64,000 bases of DNA from a virus. Under the pieces are notes generated by a model. That model was not told the origin of the DNA. It did not search any database and saw nothing but the letters and a program-made list of their open reading frames with translations. The DNA is taken from IMG/VR virus record IMGVR_UViG_3300032315_000979, positions 1-64,000 of that record. One strand, written 5' to 3'. This document shows, piece by piece, positions 29,415-38,954 of the stretch (position 1 is its first letter; the number at the start of each line of letters is the position of its first letter). The position numbers and the translations under genes are program-made.

Positions 29415-31238
29415 ATGTCGGATTTTAATATTTCATTCCCAATTGATATGGTTAAGCGGGAACAAAGAATTGTGGTAGGTATTGCTACTGCAGACAATAT
29501 TGATAAAGCTGGTGATATTGTTGACTTTGAGGCATCCAAGGAAGCTTTTGCAAACTGGGGTGGAAACATTAGAGAGATGCATTCTCCTATTGCTGTAGGC
29601 AAAGCTGTCAGTTATGAACCAGTAGTTATCACTGGCGCTGACGGAACATCATACAATGCTGTTAAAGTAGAAGCTTACATCTCAAAAGGTGCTGAGGATA
29701 CTTGGCAAAAAGTTCTTGATGGAACACTTCGTTCTTTTTCAATTGGCGGCAAGGTGATTGAGAAATCCGCATCAGCAGATAAATTTTTTCGTGGTAAGCC
29801 AGTAAATATTATTAAGAAGTATGTTCTTGGCGAGCTTAGTCTTGTAGATAATCCTGCAAACGCCTTGGCTATTATTGATATTATCAAAATGAATGATGAC
29901 GGTCTTTTCAAGTATGCTCTTGATTGTGACCTTGATTGCCAATTGGCAAAAGCAAAGCAACCTCTTAAGGATCCAAAAGGTGGTCTTACCGCAGCTGGTA
30001 GAAGACACTTTAAGCAAACAGAAGGTGCAAATCTAAAACCAGGTGTTCGTGGTGCTGCTGATACACCAGAGAAATTGCGCCGCAAGGGATCATTCCTTAC
30101 AAGATTTTTTACTAACCCATCTGGACCGATGAAGAAGCCAAATGGTGAACCAACACGACTTGCGCTCTCCGCAGCAGCGTGGGGTGAGCCTGTCCCTCAA
30201 GACAGAGCTGATGCAGCAAGGCTTGCTGCAAAAGGTCGCAGAATGCTTGAACGCTATGCGAACTCAAAGAAAAAAGGTTTCTTAGAAAACGATTTTGACG
30301 AGGATTTGTTGGATGTTGTTCTGGAATTAATGAAGGATCAGGGTTGTGACTGTGGTTGCGATTCTTGTGAAGATGTTGAGAAGGATGCGTCTGTAACAAC
30401 AGAGAACGCAGAGTCTAAATATCCAGCAAGAAATGGTATTACATCACCAACCGTTCCACCATTTCCATCTGGCTCTCCGAAGTTTAAGCCAAAAAAGAAA
30501 GTTAAGAAAGAAGACCTTTCCTGTGGGGAGGGTTATCACCAAGAAGGTGAAAAGAAGGGTGCAAATGGAAACATGGTTCCAAATTGTGTTCCAAACAACC
30601 CTGCTCAAAATACAACAAAAAGTGAAATGTCCTTACAAGACAGTGAATTTTTTGATACAATTAAGGAGATGATTGAGAAAATGGAATCTATTATTCAGCA
30701 AGACTCTGAATTGCAATTAAATGATACTTATGATAAGATCTCTGACATGAATGAACAAGAAATTAGTAAGCTTAGTCTATTGAAAAAGTTTATTGGATGG
30801 CTTGTTCCAGATGTCGCAGAAGAAACAACTTCAACTTCCGTTGAAGTAAGTGGAGACACACAGGAGGAAGAAATGGACATTAATGTTCTTAAAGATGCTC
30901 TGAGTGCTGTTGTTGATGAAAAACTGGCTAGTTTTGCTACTTCAATCAAGGAAGAAGTTGAAGCCTCTGTTCAGGAAAAAATTGAAGCAGTTGCTAAGGG
31001 TTTTGAAGTTCAGAGTACTGAACTTCATCAGAAGCTGGAAACAGCAGAGTTGGCTCTCGCTGAGCAAACAGAAAAGGTTGAGGCATTTGCCGCAGCTGGA
31101 GCTGTTAAAAAGAGCGTAGATCCAGAAGATGAAGAGGAAGTAGCAGAAGAGGCACTTGCCAAGTCTGCACCTACTTCATTCTGGAGAAATACATATTTGC
31201 CACAGGAGTTAATTAACTCCCTAGGTTATAGGTCATAA
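29415..31238 (+). CDS. Prohead protease fused to a long scaffold-like region
   Basis: 607 aa. Residues 1-160 match XkdF-like/herpes-type prohead proteases, with His in REMHSP and Ser in LRSFSIGG as likely catalytic residues. Residues about 185-290 form a DUF6321-like block (KGGLTAAGRRHFKQTEG, RRKGSFLTRFFTNPSGP, LALSAAAWGEPVP). Then a Cys patch (CDCGCDSC) and a long acidic coiled coil (430-590) that looks like a scaffold. Directly before the capsid gene. Confidence 0.85.
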   Translation: MSDFNISFPIDMVKREQRIVVGIATADNIDKAGDIVDFEASKEAFANWGGNIREMHSPIAVGKAVSYEPVVITGADGTSYNAVKVEAYISKGAEDTWQKVLDGTLRSFSIGGKVIEKSASADKFFRGKPVNIIKKYVLGELSLVDNPANALAIIDIIKMNDDGLFKYALDCDLDCQLAKAKQPLKDPKGGLTAAGRRHFKQTEGANLKPGVRGAADTPEKLRRKGSFLTRFFTNPSGPMKKPNGEPTRLALSAAAWGEPVPQDRADAARLAAKGRRMLERYANSKKKGFLENDFDEDLLDVVLELMKDQGCDCGCDSCEDVEKDASVTTENAESKYPARNGITSPTVPPFPSGSPKFKPKKKVKKEDLSCGEGYHQEGEKKGANGNMVPNCVPNNPAQNTTKSEMSLQDSEFFDTIKEMIEKMESIIQQDSELQLNDTYDKISDMNEQEISKLSLLKKFIGWLVPDVAEETTSTSVEVSGDTQEEEMDINVLKDALSAVVDEKLASFATSIKEEVEASVQEKIEAVAKGFEVQSTELHQKLETAELALAEQTEKVEAFAAAGAVKKSVDPEDEEEVAEEALAKSAPTSFWRNTYLPQELINSLGYRS

Positions 31239-31252
31239 GGGAGGATTAACAT

Positions 31253-32299
31253 ATGGCATCACAAGAAGAAATTTTGGCAAAAGCCAACGAAGTCACTACA
31301 ACGGTGGTTTCAAACAGCAGCCCAGTCAGTGGTGGTGGTGGACTTCTCTACCCAGAGCAAGCTAATCGCTTCCTTGACTTCGTTGTTGATCAGTCAGTAT
31401 TGATGAAGAACGCACGAGTAATTCGTATGCGTACTCCACAGATGGACATTGACAAGGTGTCTGTCGGCACTCGTTTGCTTGCAAAGGCAACCGAAGCAAC
31501 AGATGACGGTGCAAACGCAGCCGTTACATTCAGCAAGGTATCGCTTTCAACTGTAAAGCTTCGTCTTGACTGGAATATTTCAACGGAATCGTTGGAAGAC
31601 AACATTGAGGGCGCTTCACTGGAAGACCATATCGCACAGATCATGGCTCGCCAGACAGCAAACGACCTTGATGACTTGTTTATCAACGGTAACACATCGT
31701 CAAACAATGGTCTTATTAAGGCTCTTGATGGTTTCAACAAGCTTGCAAGAACAAGCGGAGATGTTGTAGACTTCGCAGGAAATAACATTTCCCGCTCGGT
31801 CTTTGACAAAGTTCTTCGTAACTTGCCAAGCAAGTACTTGCAGCGCCGCAATGAATTGCGATTCTTCACAGGTCCAGGACTTGTTCAGGATTCAATTTAC
31901 AGCTTGGGCAATCCAAACTCGGCAACTGAGGCAACAGCAGGCGCACCTGCTCCAATGTCAACAGCTGGTGAAATGGCGTTCTTGCAAGGTTCAATGAGAG
32001 CAAATGGTGGTCCAGGTGCAACTGGTCTATCACCATTTGGTATTCCTTTGATTGAAGTACCTTTGATGCCAGAAACCGCTACTGGTGACTACTCAGCAGC
32101 TGCAGGCAGTCATGGTTTTGTGGAACTTACATTCCCTAACAACCGTGTAATTGGTATCCACCGTGACATCACAGTGTACCGCCAGTTCAAGCCAAAGACT
32201 GACACAATTGAGTACACACAGTACATGAGAGTTGCAGCCAACATTGAAAATGCTGATTCATATGTAATCGGTAAGAATGTTAAGTTGCGTTCACTCTAA
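31253..32299 (+). CDS. Major capsid protein (HK97 fold)
   Basis: 348 aa, preceded by GGGAGGATT. LLYPEQANRFLDFVVDQS, then RMRTPQMDIDKV, NISTESLEDNIE and HGFVELTFPNNRVIGIHRDI give the order of N-arm, E-loop, spine and P-domain expected. Codon use is noticeably more GC-rich and regular than neighbours, as for highly expressed genes. Confidence 0.9.
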   Translation: MASQEEILAKANEVTTTVVSNSSPVSGGGGLLYPEQANRFLDFVVDQSVLMKNARVIRMRTPQMDIDKVSVGTRLLAKATEATDDGANAAVTFSKVSLSTVKLRLDWNISTESLEDNIEGASLEDHIAQIMARQTANDLDDLFINGNTSSNNGLIKALDGFNKLARTSGDVVDFAGNNISRSVFDKVLRNLPSKYLQRRNELRFFTGPGLVQDSIYSLGNPNSATEATAGAPAPMSTAGEMAFLQGSMRANGGPGATGLSPFGIPLIEVPLMPETATGDYSAAAGSHGFVELTFPNNRVIGIHRDITVYRQFKPKTDTIEYTQYMRVAANIENADSYVIGKNVKLRSL

Positions 32300-32322
32300 T
32301 TTAAACAATTAAAGTAGATATT

Positions 32323-32350
32323 GGGCGGGGTTCACAAGAACCCCGCCTTT
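32323..32350 (+). terminator. Terminator after the capsid gene
   Basis: GGCGGGGTTC pairs perfectly with GAACCCCGCC around ACAA, then TTTT. Confidence 0.9.
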
Positions 32351-32399
32351 TATCATATTTAAATTGATTTAAATTAACATAAGTGGTAAGATTGATCAT

Positions 32400-32699
32400 A
32401 TGACTAATAAAGAAACAAGTGTAACATCTAAAGAAATTAATAAACCAAAGAAGGCTGTAGCAAAAAAAGTTGCAGTGAAAAAAGAAATTACTCAAGAAAA
32501 CATTTCTGAAGAAGGAAGGGTTTTGATTGTGTTTGAAAGTGGAGCTGGGTATTCAACTGCATCTGGATTCCGTTTTTCACAAAGAAATAAAATGGGCTTG
32601 CTTCCAGCAGAAGAAGCCAACTTGCTTCTTGCATTGGATAATTTTAGATTACCTAGTGATGAAGAAAAAGAAATGTATTATACTAATCAGGAGGATTAA
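32400..32699 (+). CDS. Hypothetical protein after the capsid (99 aa)
   Basis: TTGATT, 17 bp, TAAGAT, then 7 nt to ATG: probably leaderless. Basic Lys-rich start, then a compact domain (MGLLPAEEANLLLALDNFRLPS). Possibly a head completion protein. Confidence 0.65.
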   Translation: MTNKETSVTSKEINKPKKAVAKKVAVKKEITQENISEEGRVLIVFESGAGYSTASGFRFSQRNKMGLLPAEEANLLLALDNFRLPSDEEKEMYYTNQED

Positions 32700-32701
32700 T
32701 A

Positions 32702-33085
32702 ATGGCAGGCAATCTTACAAACTATCTTGAGAATAAACTGATTGATCATTTTCTTGGAACGACAACATATACCAAACCTACGAATGTTTATGTAGCGCTA
32801 TTTACAGTCGCACCATCTGATGCAGCTGGTGGAACAGAAGTTACTGGTGGTTCATATGCTCGCAAAATTGCAACATTCACCGCTGCTTCAAGCGGTGCAA
32901 CATCAAATGATGGCAATATTGACTTTACAGGAATGCCAGCAGTAACAACTGTAGCAATTGGTATTTTTGATGCAATTACAACTGGAAACATGTTGTTGTA
33001 TGGAACACTTACAACAAATAAAACAACAGATGCTGGGGATACTTTAAGAATCGCAACTGGCGATCTTGATATCAGCATTGACTAA
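32702..33085 (+). CDS. Phage tail-fibre-like protein (127 aa)
   Basis: MAGNLTNYLENKLIDHFLGTTTYTKPTNVYVALFT and GGSYARKIATFTAA match a family of small phage structural proteins often called tail fibre-like. Exact site in the virion not known. AGGAGG precedes ATG. Confidence 0.7.
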   Translation: MAGNLTNYLENKLIDHFLGTTTYTKPTNVYVALFTVAPSDAAGGTEVTGGSYARKIATFTAASSGATSNDGNIDFTGMPAVTTVAIGIFDAITTGNMLLYGTLTTNKTTDAGDTLRIATGDLDISID

Positions 33086-33094
33086 GGGGTTTTG

Positions 33095-33436
33095 ATGCTG
33101 AGAAGAGAATTTACAGGAGCTGCGCTAAGAACAAACTTAAGTGCAAATATTTCAAGTGGTGACTCTTCTTTTACTGTAACCGATGCTATTGGTTTTCCAT
33201 CTGGATCAAACCCTTTTGCAGTAGTTGTTGACAGAGGAACATCTGATGAAGAGAAGATGCTTATCTCTTCAAGAAGTACAAATACTTTTACAATCCAGAT
33301 TCGTGGTTATGATGGAACAACCGCAAGATCACACACATCTGGTGCGTTTATAGACCATGTTCTTGACGCAGCAACTATTCAAGACATGAATACAACAACT
33401 TATGATAATGAAGTTTTAATGTGGATGGGGGCATAA
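33095..33436 (+). CDS. Virion beta-structure protein (113 aa)
   Basis: ATG 33095 after AAGGGG. Pattern NISSGDSSFTVTDAIGFPSG...RGYDGTTARSHTSGAFIDHVLDA is common in phage fibre or baseplate attachment proteins. Adjacent to the next gene without a gap. Confidence 0.65.
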   Translation: MLRREFTGAALRTNLSANISSGDSSFTVTDAIGFPSGSNPFAVVVDRGTSDEEKMLISSRSTNTFTIQIRGYDGTTARSHTSGAFIDHVLDAATIQDMNTTTYDNEVLMWMGA

Positions 33437-33769
33437 ATGGCAAATCTAGTTCCGAAGTCTTTATATCTAGGCAATTCAACGGGTTCTAATGTTTATACTG
33501 TTGCAAATACTGCTGGTAATTACACAATTATTAAAGCAATAAATGTTTGTAACACAAGCGATACAGCAAATGCTACAGTTAGCATTCATATTCTAACAGC
33601 AGGAGCTTCTCCAGCAAATAATAACAAGATTATCAGTAATGCTAATGTTATTAAAAGTGATGTTTTGTACTACAACACATCAATTGTCGTTCCAGTAAAT
33701 AGCAATGTCTATGTATCATCCAGTAATAGTTCTGTAACCTTTAATATTAGCGGAGTAGAATATGCCTAA
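33437..33769 (+). CDS. Beta-rich virion protein (110 aa)
   Basis: Asn/Ser/Thr-rich beta-sandwich pattern (YTIIKAINVCNTSDTANATV, VIKSDVLYYNTSIVVPVNSN). Similar in style to the 50066 product. Overlaps the next gene by 8 nt. Confidence 0.6.
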   Translation: MANLVPKSLYLGNSTGSNVYTVANTAGNYTIIKAINVCNTSDTANATVSIHILTAGASPANNNKIISNANVIKSDVLYYNTSIVVPVNSNVYVSSSNSSVTFNISGVEYA

Positions 33770-34127
33770 TCTTATTAATAGTGGTGGAACTGGTGGTTCT
33801 GGTGCTTCTGCAATTATAACCTGGGACACGACAAAAGAAGAGTTTAAGATTGGCGATAAGTTTTATGGGTTTCAGTACTACCCAGCAAATGCAAAGCTGA
33901 TAGTTCAAGAAATCCTTGAACCAGGTACGATTACAAATGAATATGACACTGGAACCAATGTGGTGTCAATTCCAAAACATAGATTAGGGGATACTTTTAC
34001 TGCAGATAATGAGTATTTTGATCCTTCAAATCATGCTATATATAAAAATTGGCTAACCAGTCAAGCTGAATTAACATTTTCTTGGTATACTGGTAACGAA
34101 AAGAATTTAATAGTGGAGGTTGCATAA
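33762..34127 (+). CDS. Hypothetical structural protein (121 aa)
   Basis: Gly/Ser-rich start then a beta-rich domain. Directly abuts the large fibre gene. No family recognised. Confidence 0.6.
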   Translation: MPNLINSGGTGGSGASAIITWDTTKEEFKIGDKFYGFQYYPANAKLIVQEILEPGTITNEYDTGTNVVSIPKHRLGDTFTADNEYFDPSNHAIYKNWLTSQAELTFSWYTGNEKNLIVEVA

Positions 34128-36125
34128 ATGGCTGCAATAGATCTTGGTAGACTAAGGTTCTACCACCAGGGTGTGTATAGTAGTGCTACTACATATGAAA
34201 TGAATGATGTTGTGGCATATGGTGGTAAATCCTATGTATACATCAATACAACCAATGCAAGTAATAATCTCCCAACTAATGCAACATACTGGAGTGTCAT
34301 GTCTGAAGGACAAGACTACAAGGGTAACTGGGCAACAGCAACTGCTTATGTAGTAGATGATATTGTTGTTAGAGGTGGTTCAACCTATATTTGTTTGATC
34401 GCAAACACATCTGGAACATTCTCTACCGATCTCGCAGCAAATAAGTGGGAGTCATTCACCCGTGGTATTAGAAATCGTGGTTCGTGGGCTGCAAACACAG
34501 CTTATTTGAAAGATGATGTTGTTTACAACGGTATTGACTATGCAATTGCTACATCAGACTTTACATCAAACTCACCTGGCTTTGCTAACGAAACAGGTGG
34601 AAGATGGGAAACGATTGTCAATGGCGCTGACCCTATTCCATCACAGGTCGGTAATTCGGGTAAATTAATAACAACAGACGGAACAAATGCTTCTTGGACA
34701 TCAACTCCAAGCGTAAATACAATTGCTGTTGCTGGAAACACCTTTATTGGCGCAAACGCCGCAGCATTTGCAAATACACTAACTAATCCGACACTTGTTG
34801 TACAATCAAATACGCTAAATTACTCACAGATTGCATTTAGAAACTTAGGTGCAAACGCAAATAGCTCAACAGACTTTATTGCATACGCTGATATTAGTGA
34901 TGACGATACTGGTTGGATTGATATGGGTATTACATCCTCAAACTTTAACGATCCATCATTCACCATTACTGGTGCTCATGACGGATATGTTTTCGTAGAA
35001 GCTCCAGCAAACACTGCAGGAAAGGGAAACTTGATTCTTGCAACTGGTGGTAATGGAACACAGAATAAAATTATCTTTGCTGCTGGTGGTTTGTTGAGTG
35101 ACAAAACTCAAATGGTTATTACTCCAAACACATCTGTTGCAATCAATATCGCAACCAACTCTACAAGCGCAACAACTGGTGCGCTAACTGTTGCTGGTGG
35201 TCTTGGTGTTGGCGGTAATGTTTACATTAACGGTAATACTAATATCGTTGGTACAATCACTGTTGGTGGTGGTGCGTTTCAGTCAAACAACCTGACTGTA
35301 TCAGACCCAATTGTATTCATGGGTAATACAAACACTGGTGATACTTTTGATCTAGGATTTGCTGGTAAGTTTAATGATGGAGCTGTCAAGTACGCAGGTC
35401 TTTTGCGAGATGCATCGGATAGCGGAAAGTTCAAGCTGTTTACAAACCTAACAGCTGCCCCTTCATCAACAGCAAACTTTGCTGCAGCAGCAAGTGCATC
35501 GCTAGTCGTGGCAGGTGTTGAGGCAAGCGGAAATGTTGTAATCACATCCAATGTCGCTTCAGCAAATACAACATCTGGATCACTTATCATAACTGGTGGT
35601 GCTGGTATCTCTAATAATGTTTTTGTTGGAGGTAACATCTCAGTTGCTGGAAACGCAACTGTTACAACAAATCTAACTGTTACTGGAAACACAACTCTTT
35701 CAACCGATCTTGCTGTGACTGGTAATACCACCTTAACTGGTGGTCTGACAGTTTCTGGAGCGCTCGTAGCAGCGGAGATGTCAGAAATTGCAACATCTGG
35801 AACAATCAGTACGAATGTTTTGACACTTGATTGGACAGCTACAAATATCAGTTATGTAAGTTCTCCATCAGCAAACTTTACAATCAATGTTACCAATGCT
35901 CCAACTACAAATGATAGAGCATTGTCTGTAACCGTAATTGTTACTCAAGGAGCAACTCCATATATTCCAAGCGCATTGCAAATTGCTGGATCTGCACAAA
36001 CAATTAAATGGGGTGGTGGTTCTGCTCCGTCTGGAACAGCAAGTAAAATTGACATCTTTAGCTTCGTGTTGCTAAGAACAGGAAGTGCATGGACAGTCTT
36101 TGGTAGTTCAAGCTTGAACTACTAA
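34128..36125 (+). CDS. Tail fibre with three carbohydrate-binding repeats
   Basis: 665 aa. Residues about 10-155 contain three copies of the CBM5/12-like pattern (G-x-YSSATTYEMNDVVAYGGKSYV; GNWATATAYVVDDIVV; GSWAANTAYLKDDVVYNG), modules known to bind chitin and other glycans. The rest is a fibre with repeated VTGNTT-type strands (LTVTGNTTLSTDLAVTGNTT). Probably contacts the host surface. Confidence 0.8.
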   Translation: MAAIDLGRLRFYHQGVYSSATTYEMNDVVAYGGKSYVYINTTNASNNLPTNATYWSVMSEGQDYKGNWATATAYVVDDIVVRGGSTYICLIANTSGTFSTDLAANKWESFTRGIRNRGSWAANTAYLKDDVVYNGIDYAIATSDFTSNSPGFANETGGRWETIVNGADPIPSQVGNSGKLITTDGTNASWTSTPSVNTIAVAGNTFIGANAAAFANTLTNPTLVVQSNTLNYSQIAFRNLGANANSSTDFIAYADISDDDTGWIDMGITSSNFNDPSFTITGAHDGYVFVEAPANTAGKGNLILATGGNGTQNKIIFAAGGLLSDKTQMVITPNTSVAINIATNSTSATTGALTVAGGLGVGGNVYINGNTNIVGTITVGGGAFQSNNLTVSDPIVFMGNTNTGDTFDLGFAGKFNDGAVKYAGLLRDASDSGKFKLFTNLTAAPSSTANFAAAASASLVVAGVEASGNVVITSNVASANTTSGSLIITGGAGISNNVFVGGNISVAGNATVTTNLTVTGNTTLSTDLAVTGNTTLTGGLTVSGALVAAEMSEIATSGTISTNVLTLDWTATNISYVSSPSANFTINVTNAPTTNDRALSVTVIVTQGATPYIPSALQIAGSAQTIKWGGGSAPSGTASKIDIFSFVLLRTGSAWTVFGSSSLNY

Positions 36126-36137
36126 TCGGAGGATATA

Positions 36138-37052
36138 ATGGGTTTTCTTTTTAAAGCATCTAAATCTCTTGGACCACTAAGCCCAAGACAACTTCTTTCA
36201 AGACTTGCTGGCTTTACAGATTCTTTTACAGCTAGTAATAGCGCATCAGCGCTTCCTACATCAGTAGCGACTCCTTGGGAAGCAACAAGAGGAACATGGG
36301 GTATTACAAGCAATAAAGCCTATGCAGTAAACGCCCCTTCAAGCTATGCTGTTGCGGCATTTGATGCAAAAACAGAAAATGCTACTGTTAGATCTACAAC
36401 TGATAATACTGGTGCTGGTGTTGGTGTCTCATTTTGGGTAACTGATTCTAATAACTGGTGGGGAGCCCACTCTAAAAAAACATCCACAACGGGAACTCCG
36501 TATATTTGTCCATCTGGTGGAACCGTGTCTGGGTCTAACTGCAACTACTCATACGGAGCAACTGGGTTTGCAAACGCCTACTACTTCTGCCCAGGTGGTT
36601 ACACATATCATGGTATTTGTTGTTTGTTAAATGGTCATGAATGGGTTGGTTGCATTGGTCCAAGCAGTTCCCCTGCCCCAACCACTTATGGATGCCCAAG
36701 CGGTGGTTCATTAAGCGGTACAACATGTTATGTTACATATGCTGCAAGTTTGACAACATATTACAACCATACCCTTGAGACAGTTAAGAATACTGCTGGA
36801 ACTATCACAACAGTTAACTCAACAGCAATAGCAAACACCACTAATAATAGTGATTATGTTGCTTATGTGCAGGCTAGTACAACAGCACCAAGCGCTGTTG
36901 TTACTGCACAAATGACATCTGGTGGAGCAGTTGCATCTTATACAGCACCTGCTGGAACACCAGCAATATCTAAAAAGCATGGTATGCTTGTTGGACCTAG
37001 TACGCTAAACGGTGTAACAACTGTTGAGACCTTTACATACACTCCAAACTGA
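36138..37052 (+). CDS. Tail protein with Cys-rich repeats (304 aa)
   Basis: Preceded by GGAGG. The middle (residues about 115-210) has repeated CPSGG-x-x-SG-x-x-C-x-x-x-Y-x-A units plus CPGGYTYHGICC, an unusual Cys density for a phage fibre. Flanks are Ser/Thr/Ala-rich beta. Possibly disulfide-stabilised receptor-binding tip. Confidence 0.65.
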   Translation: MGFLFKASKSLGPLSPRQLLSRLAGFTDSFTASNSASALPTSVATPWEATRGTWGITSNKAYAVNAPSSYAVAAFDAKTENATVRSTTDNTGAGVGVSFWVTDSNNWWGAHSKKTSTTGTPYICPSGGTVSGSNCNYSYGATGFANAYYFCPGGYTYHGICCLLNGHEWVGCIGPSSSPAPTTYGCPSGGSLSGTTCYVTYAASLTTYYNHTLETVKNTAGTITTVNSTAIANTTNNSDYVAYVQASTTAPSAVVTAQMTSGGAVASYTAPAGTPAISKKHGMLVGPSTLNGVTTVETFTYTPN

Positions 37053-37055
37053 TCT

Positions 37056-37220
37056 ATGGATAAAGAAAATATAAGTTTAAGCAAGGCTGCGGAGCGCTTG
37101 GCTATTTGCAGAGAATGTCCTCGGCTGTTCAAACCAACCGTCACATGCAAAGAGTGCAATTGCTTTATGAAAATAAAAACACATCTTATAAATGCTACAT
37201 GTCCATTAGGAAAGTGGTAG
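37056..37220 (+). CDS. Small Cys-rich zinc protein (54 aa)
   Basis: Starts 3 nt after the upstream stop. CREC, CKECNCF and CPLGKW give a six-Cys pattern seen in small phage zinc proteins (DUF6171-like). Role unknown. Confidence 0.65.
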   Translation: MDKENISLSKAAERLAICRECPRLFKPTVTCKECNCFMKIKTHLINATCPLGKW

Positions 37221-37229
37221 TATTATTGT

Positions 37230-37625
37230 GTGAAAAAATACGAAATCAAGCATACAATACACGGTCCAGCTGTAATCTATGAAGGAGAAATTCTTTTTTT
37301 AGATCAAACTTTGAATTTTTTTGATATCATTGATGAGAATGCAGAGTTTTTGTTTGATATAACAGATGCTCTAATATCAAACATCAAAGAAGAGGTTGGA
37401 TATTTACTGTCAGCACTAGAAGACCGCCATCCAGCTAATGTTGGACCAGCCTATGCTGTAATTGGATCAATAAGCCATTACTGGAGATTGGTTCATAACG
37501 AATACCCAGAGTATAGTCAAGCAATGCTTAAGGCTAAAGGCGAAGAAAACACATGGGATATGAATAACCAAAACAATGCTTTGATTCACAAATTTTACAC
37601 AAAAGGAAAATTAAATGATAATTAA
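37230..37625 (+). CDS. Hypothetical protein (131 aa)
   Basis: GTG start at 37230. Alpha-helical protein with IIDENAEFLFDITDALIS and an EYPEYSQAMLKAKGEENTWDMNNQ segment. Overlaps the oxygenase start by 11 nt, so it belongs to the tailoring cluster. No family assigned. Confidence 0.6.
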   Translation: MKKYEIKHTIHGPAVIYEGEILFLDQTLNFFDIIDENAEFLFDITDALISNIKEEVGYLLSALEDRHPANVGPAYAVIGSISHYWRLVHNEYPEYSQAMLKAKGEENTWDMNNQNNALIHKFYTKGKLNDN

Positions 37626-38223
37626 TCCAAATTTCCATTATAGCGTAACTCATCCGTTTATTGCTTTAAGTAATGTTTTTACTAGCGATGAATGTGATTT
37701 GATATCTGAAATTGGCAATCGTTTGCCAATGGTTGACTCTGTTGTTGGTGGTGAAAAACCAACTCATACCCAACACAGACAGTCAACAAATTCTTTTATG
37801 GAGCCAAATTCAGAAACAGAATGGATTTTTAATAGAATTATTGAAGCATCAACTTTTGTTAATGAAAGATATTTTCAATATGATTTGTACGGATTTTCTT
37901 TTTTGCAATACACAGAGTATTGCGACAAGTTAGATCACTATAACTGGCATATGGATATTGATCCACTTAGGGATGTCCAGAGTGGTCATATTGCACTCAC
38001 TAGAAAATTATCAGCAAGTGTTATTTTAAGTGACCCATCTGAATATGAAGGTGGTGATTTGGAAATGTATATTAATCTAGACACAACGGCGGAGCATACA
38101 GTTGCTCAGGAAAAGGGAGGAATTATTTTTTTCCCATCATATGCAATGCATAGAGTCACGCCAGTATCTGATGGATTAAGAAAAAGTCTTGTTGTTTGGA
38201 TAGAGGGTCCAAGATTTAAATGA
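37615..38223 (+). CDS. 2-oxoglutarate/Fe(II) oxygenase, PKHD type
   Basis: 202 aa. Iron ligands His and Asp in WHMDID near residue 119 and His in AMHRVTPV near residue 182, with Arg in DGLRKSLVVWI for 2-oxoglutarate. EYEGGDLEMY is typical of PKHD hydroxylases. First oxygenase of the rightward tailoring cluster; 4-nt overlap with the next gene. Confidence 0.85.
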   Translation: MIINPNFHYSVTHPFIALSNVFTSDECDLISEIGNRLPMVDSVVGGEKPTHTQHRQSTNSFMEPNSETEWIFNRIIEASTFVNERYFQYDLYGFSFLQYTEYCDKLDHYNWHMDIDPLRDVQSGHIALTRKLSASVILSDPSEYEGGDLEMYINLDTTAEHTVAQEKGGIIFFPSYAMHRVTPVSDGLRKSLVVWIEGPRFK

Positions 38224-38954
38224 GTTTAGATATTAGATTTATTCCAATTGGGAAACTAGCAGCTACAACAACACCAAGTCCAAAACCAGCAAAAAATTAT
38301 ATTCCTGAGTGGTGGAAAAAGATTGATTCATATATTGGTGGAAAAGCAGATTTTCTATCTGACTCAAGCCTCAACACTACAGTAAAGCATTGTATGCCGT
38401 ATATTGATGCGCTCACTGGTGGTTATATTCAAGAACTATCAACTGATATTTATGTAGACATAAAAAAAGATGCGGATAATAATTTTGTTATTAAGATAAA
38501 TCATTCCCTTCAAATTCCAGGTCTTGCCCCCATAAAATACCGAACATATCCTAAAGATGCTTCAATTCAAAAATTTCCAGAAGGCTACTATCCAATTGAA
38601 TTCACTTGGTCTGAAAACTGGGTAACTGACACCCCAGATGGGTGGTCAACATTATATACTCATCCTATGAATAGATATGATTTACCTTTTATAACACTGT
38701 CTGGTCTGGTTGATACGGACAGGGGTAAGGTTAATATTGATGGCTCAATCCCTTTTTATATCAAAGATGGGTTCTCTGGGGTTATTCCAGCGGGGACACC
38801 TATCTATCAAATGCTGCCTGTTAAAAGAGAGTCCTGGGTGTCTGATGTTGAAGAGTATAGTGAGTATAGATACTTTAGAGATCTTCCCAGATTAAAAAAA
38901 TACTTTACTGGTGGTTATGTAAAAAATATTTGGCACAAGAAGAGGTATGAGTGA
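38220..38954 (+). CDS. Hypothetical protein of the tailoring cluster (244 aa)
   Basis: IPEWWKKIDSYIGG near residue 27 and a long beta-rich body with TPDGWSTLYTHPMNRYDLPF. Weakly similar in composition and placement to the next product; proteins of this kind lie beside halogenase genes in some aquatic phages. Function unknown. Confidence 0.65.
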   Translation: MSLDIRFIPIGKLAATTTPSPKPAKNYIPEWWKKIDSYIGGKADFLSDSSLNTTVKHCMPYIDALTGGYIQELSTDIYVDIKKDADNNFVIKINHSLQIPGLAPIKYRTYPKDASIQKFPEGYYPIEFTWSENWVTDTPDGWSTLYTHPMNRYDLPFITLSGLVDTDRGKVNIDGSIPFYIKDGFSGVIPAGTPIYQMLPVKRESWVSDVEEYSEYRYFRDLPRLKKYFTGGYVKNIWHKKRYE

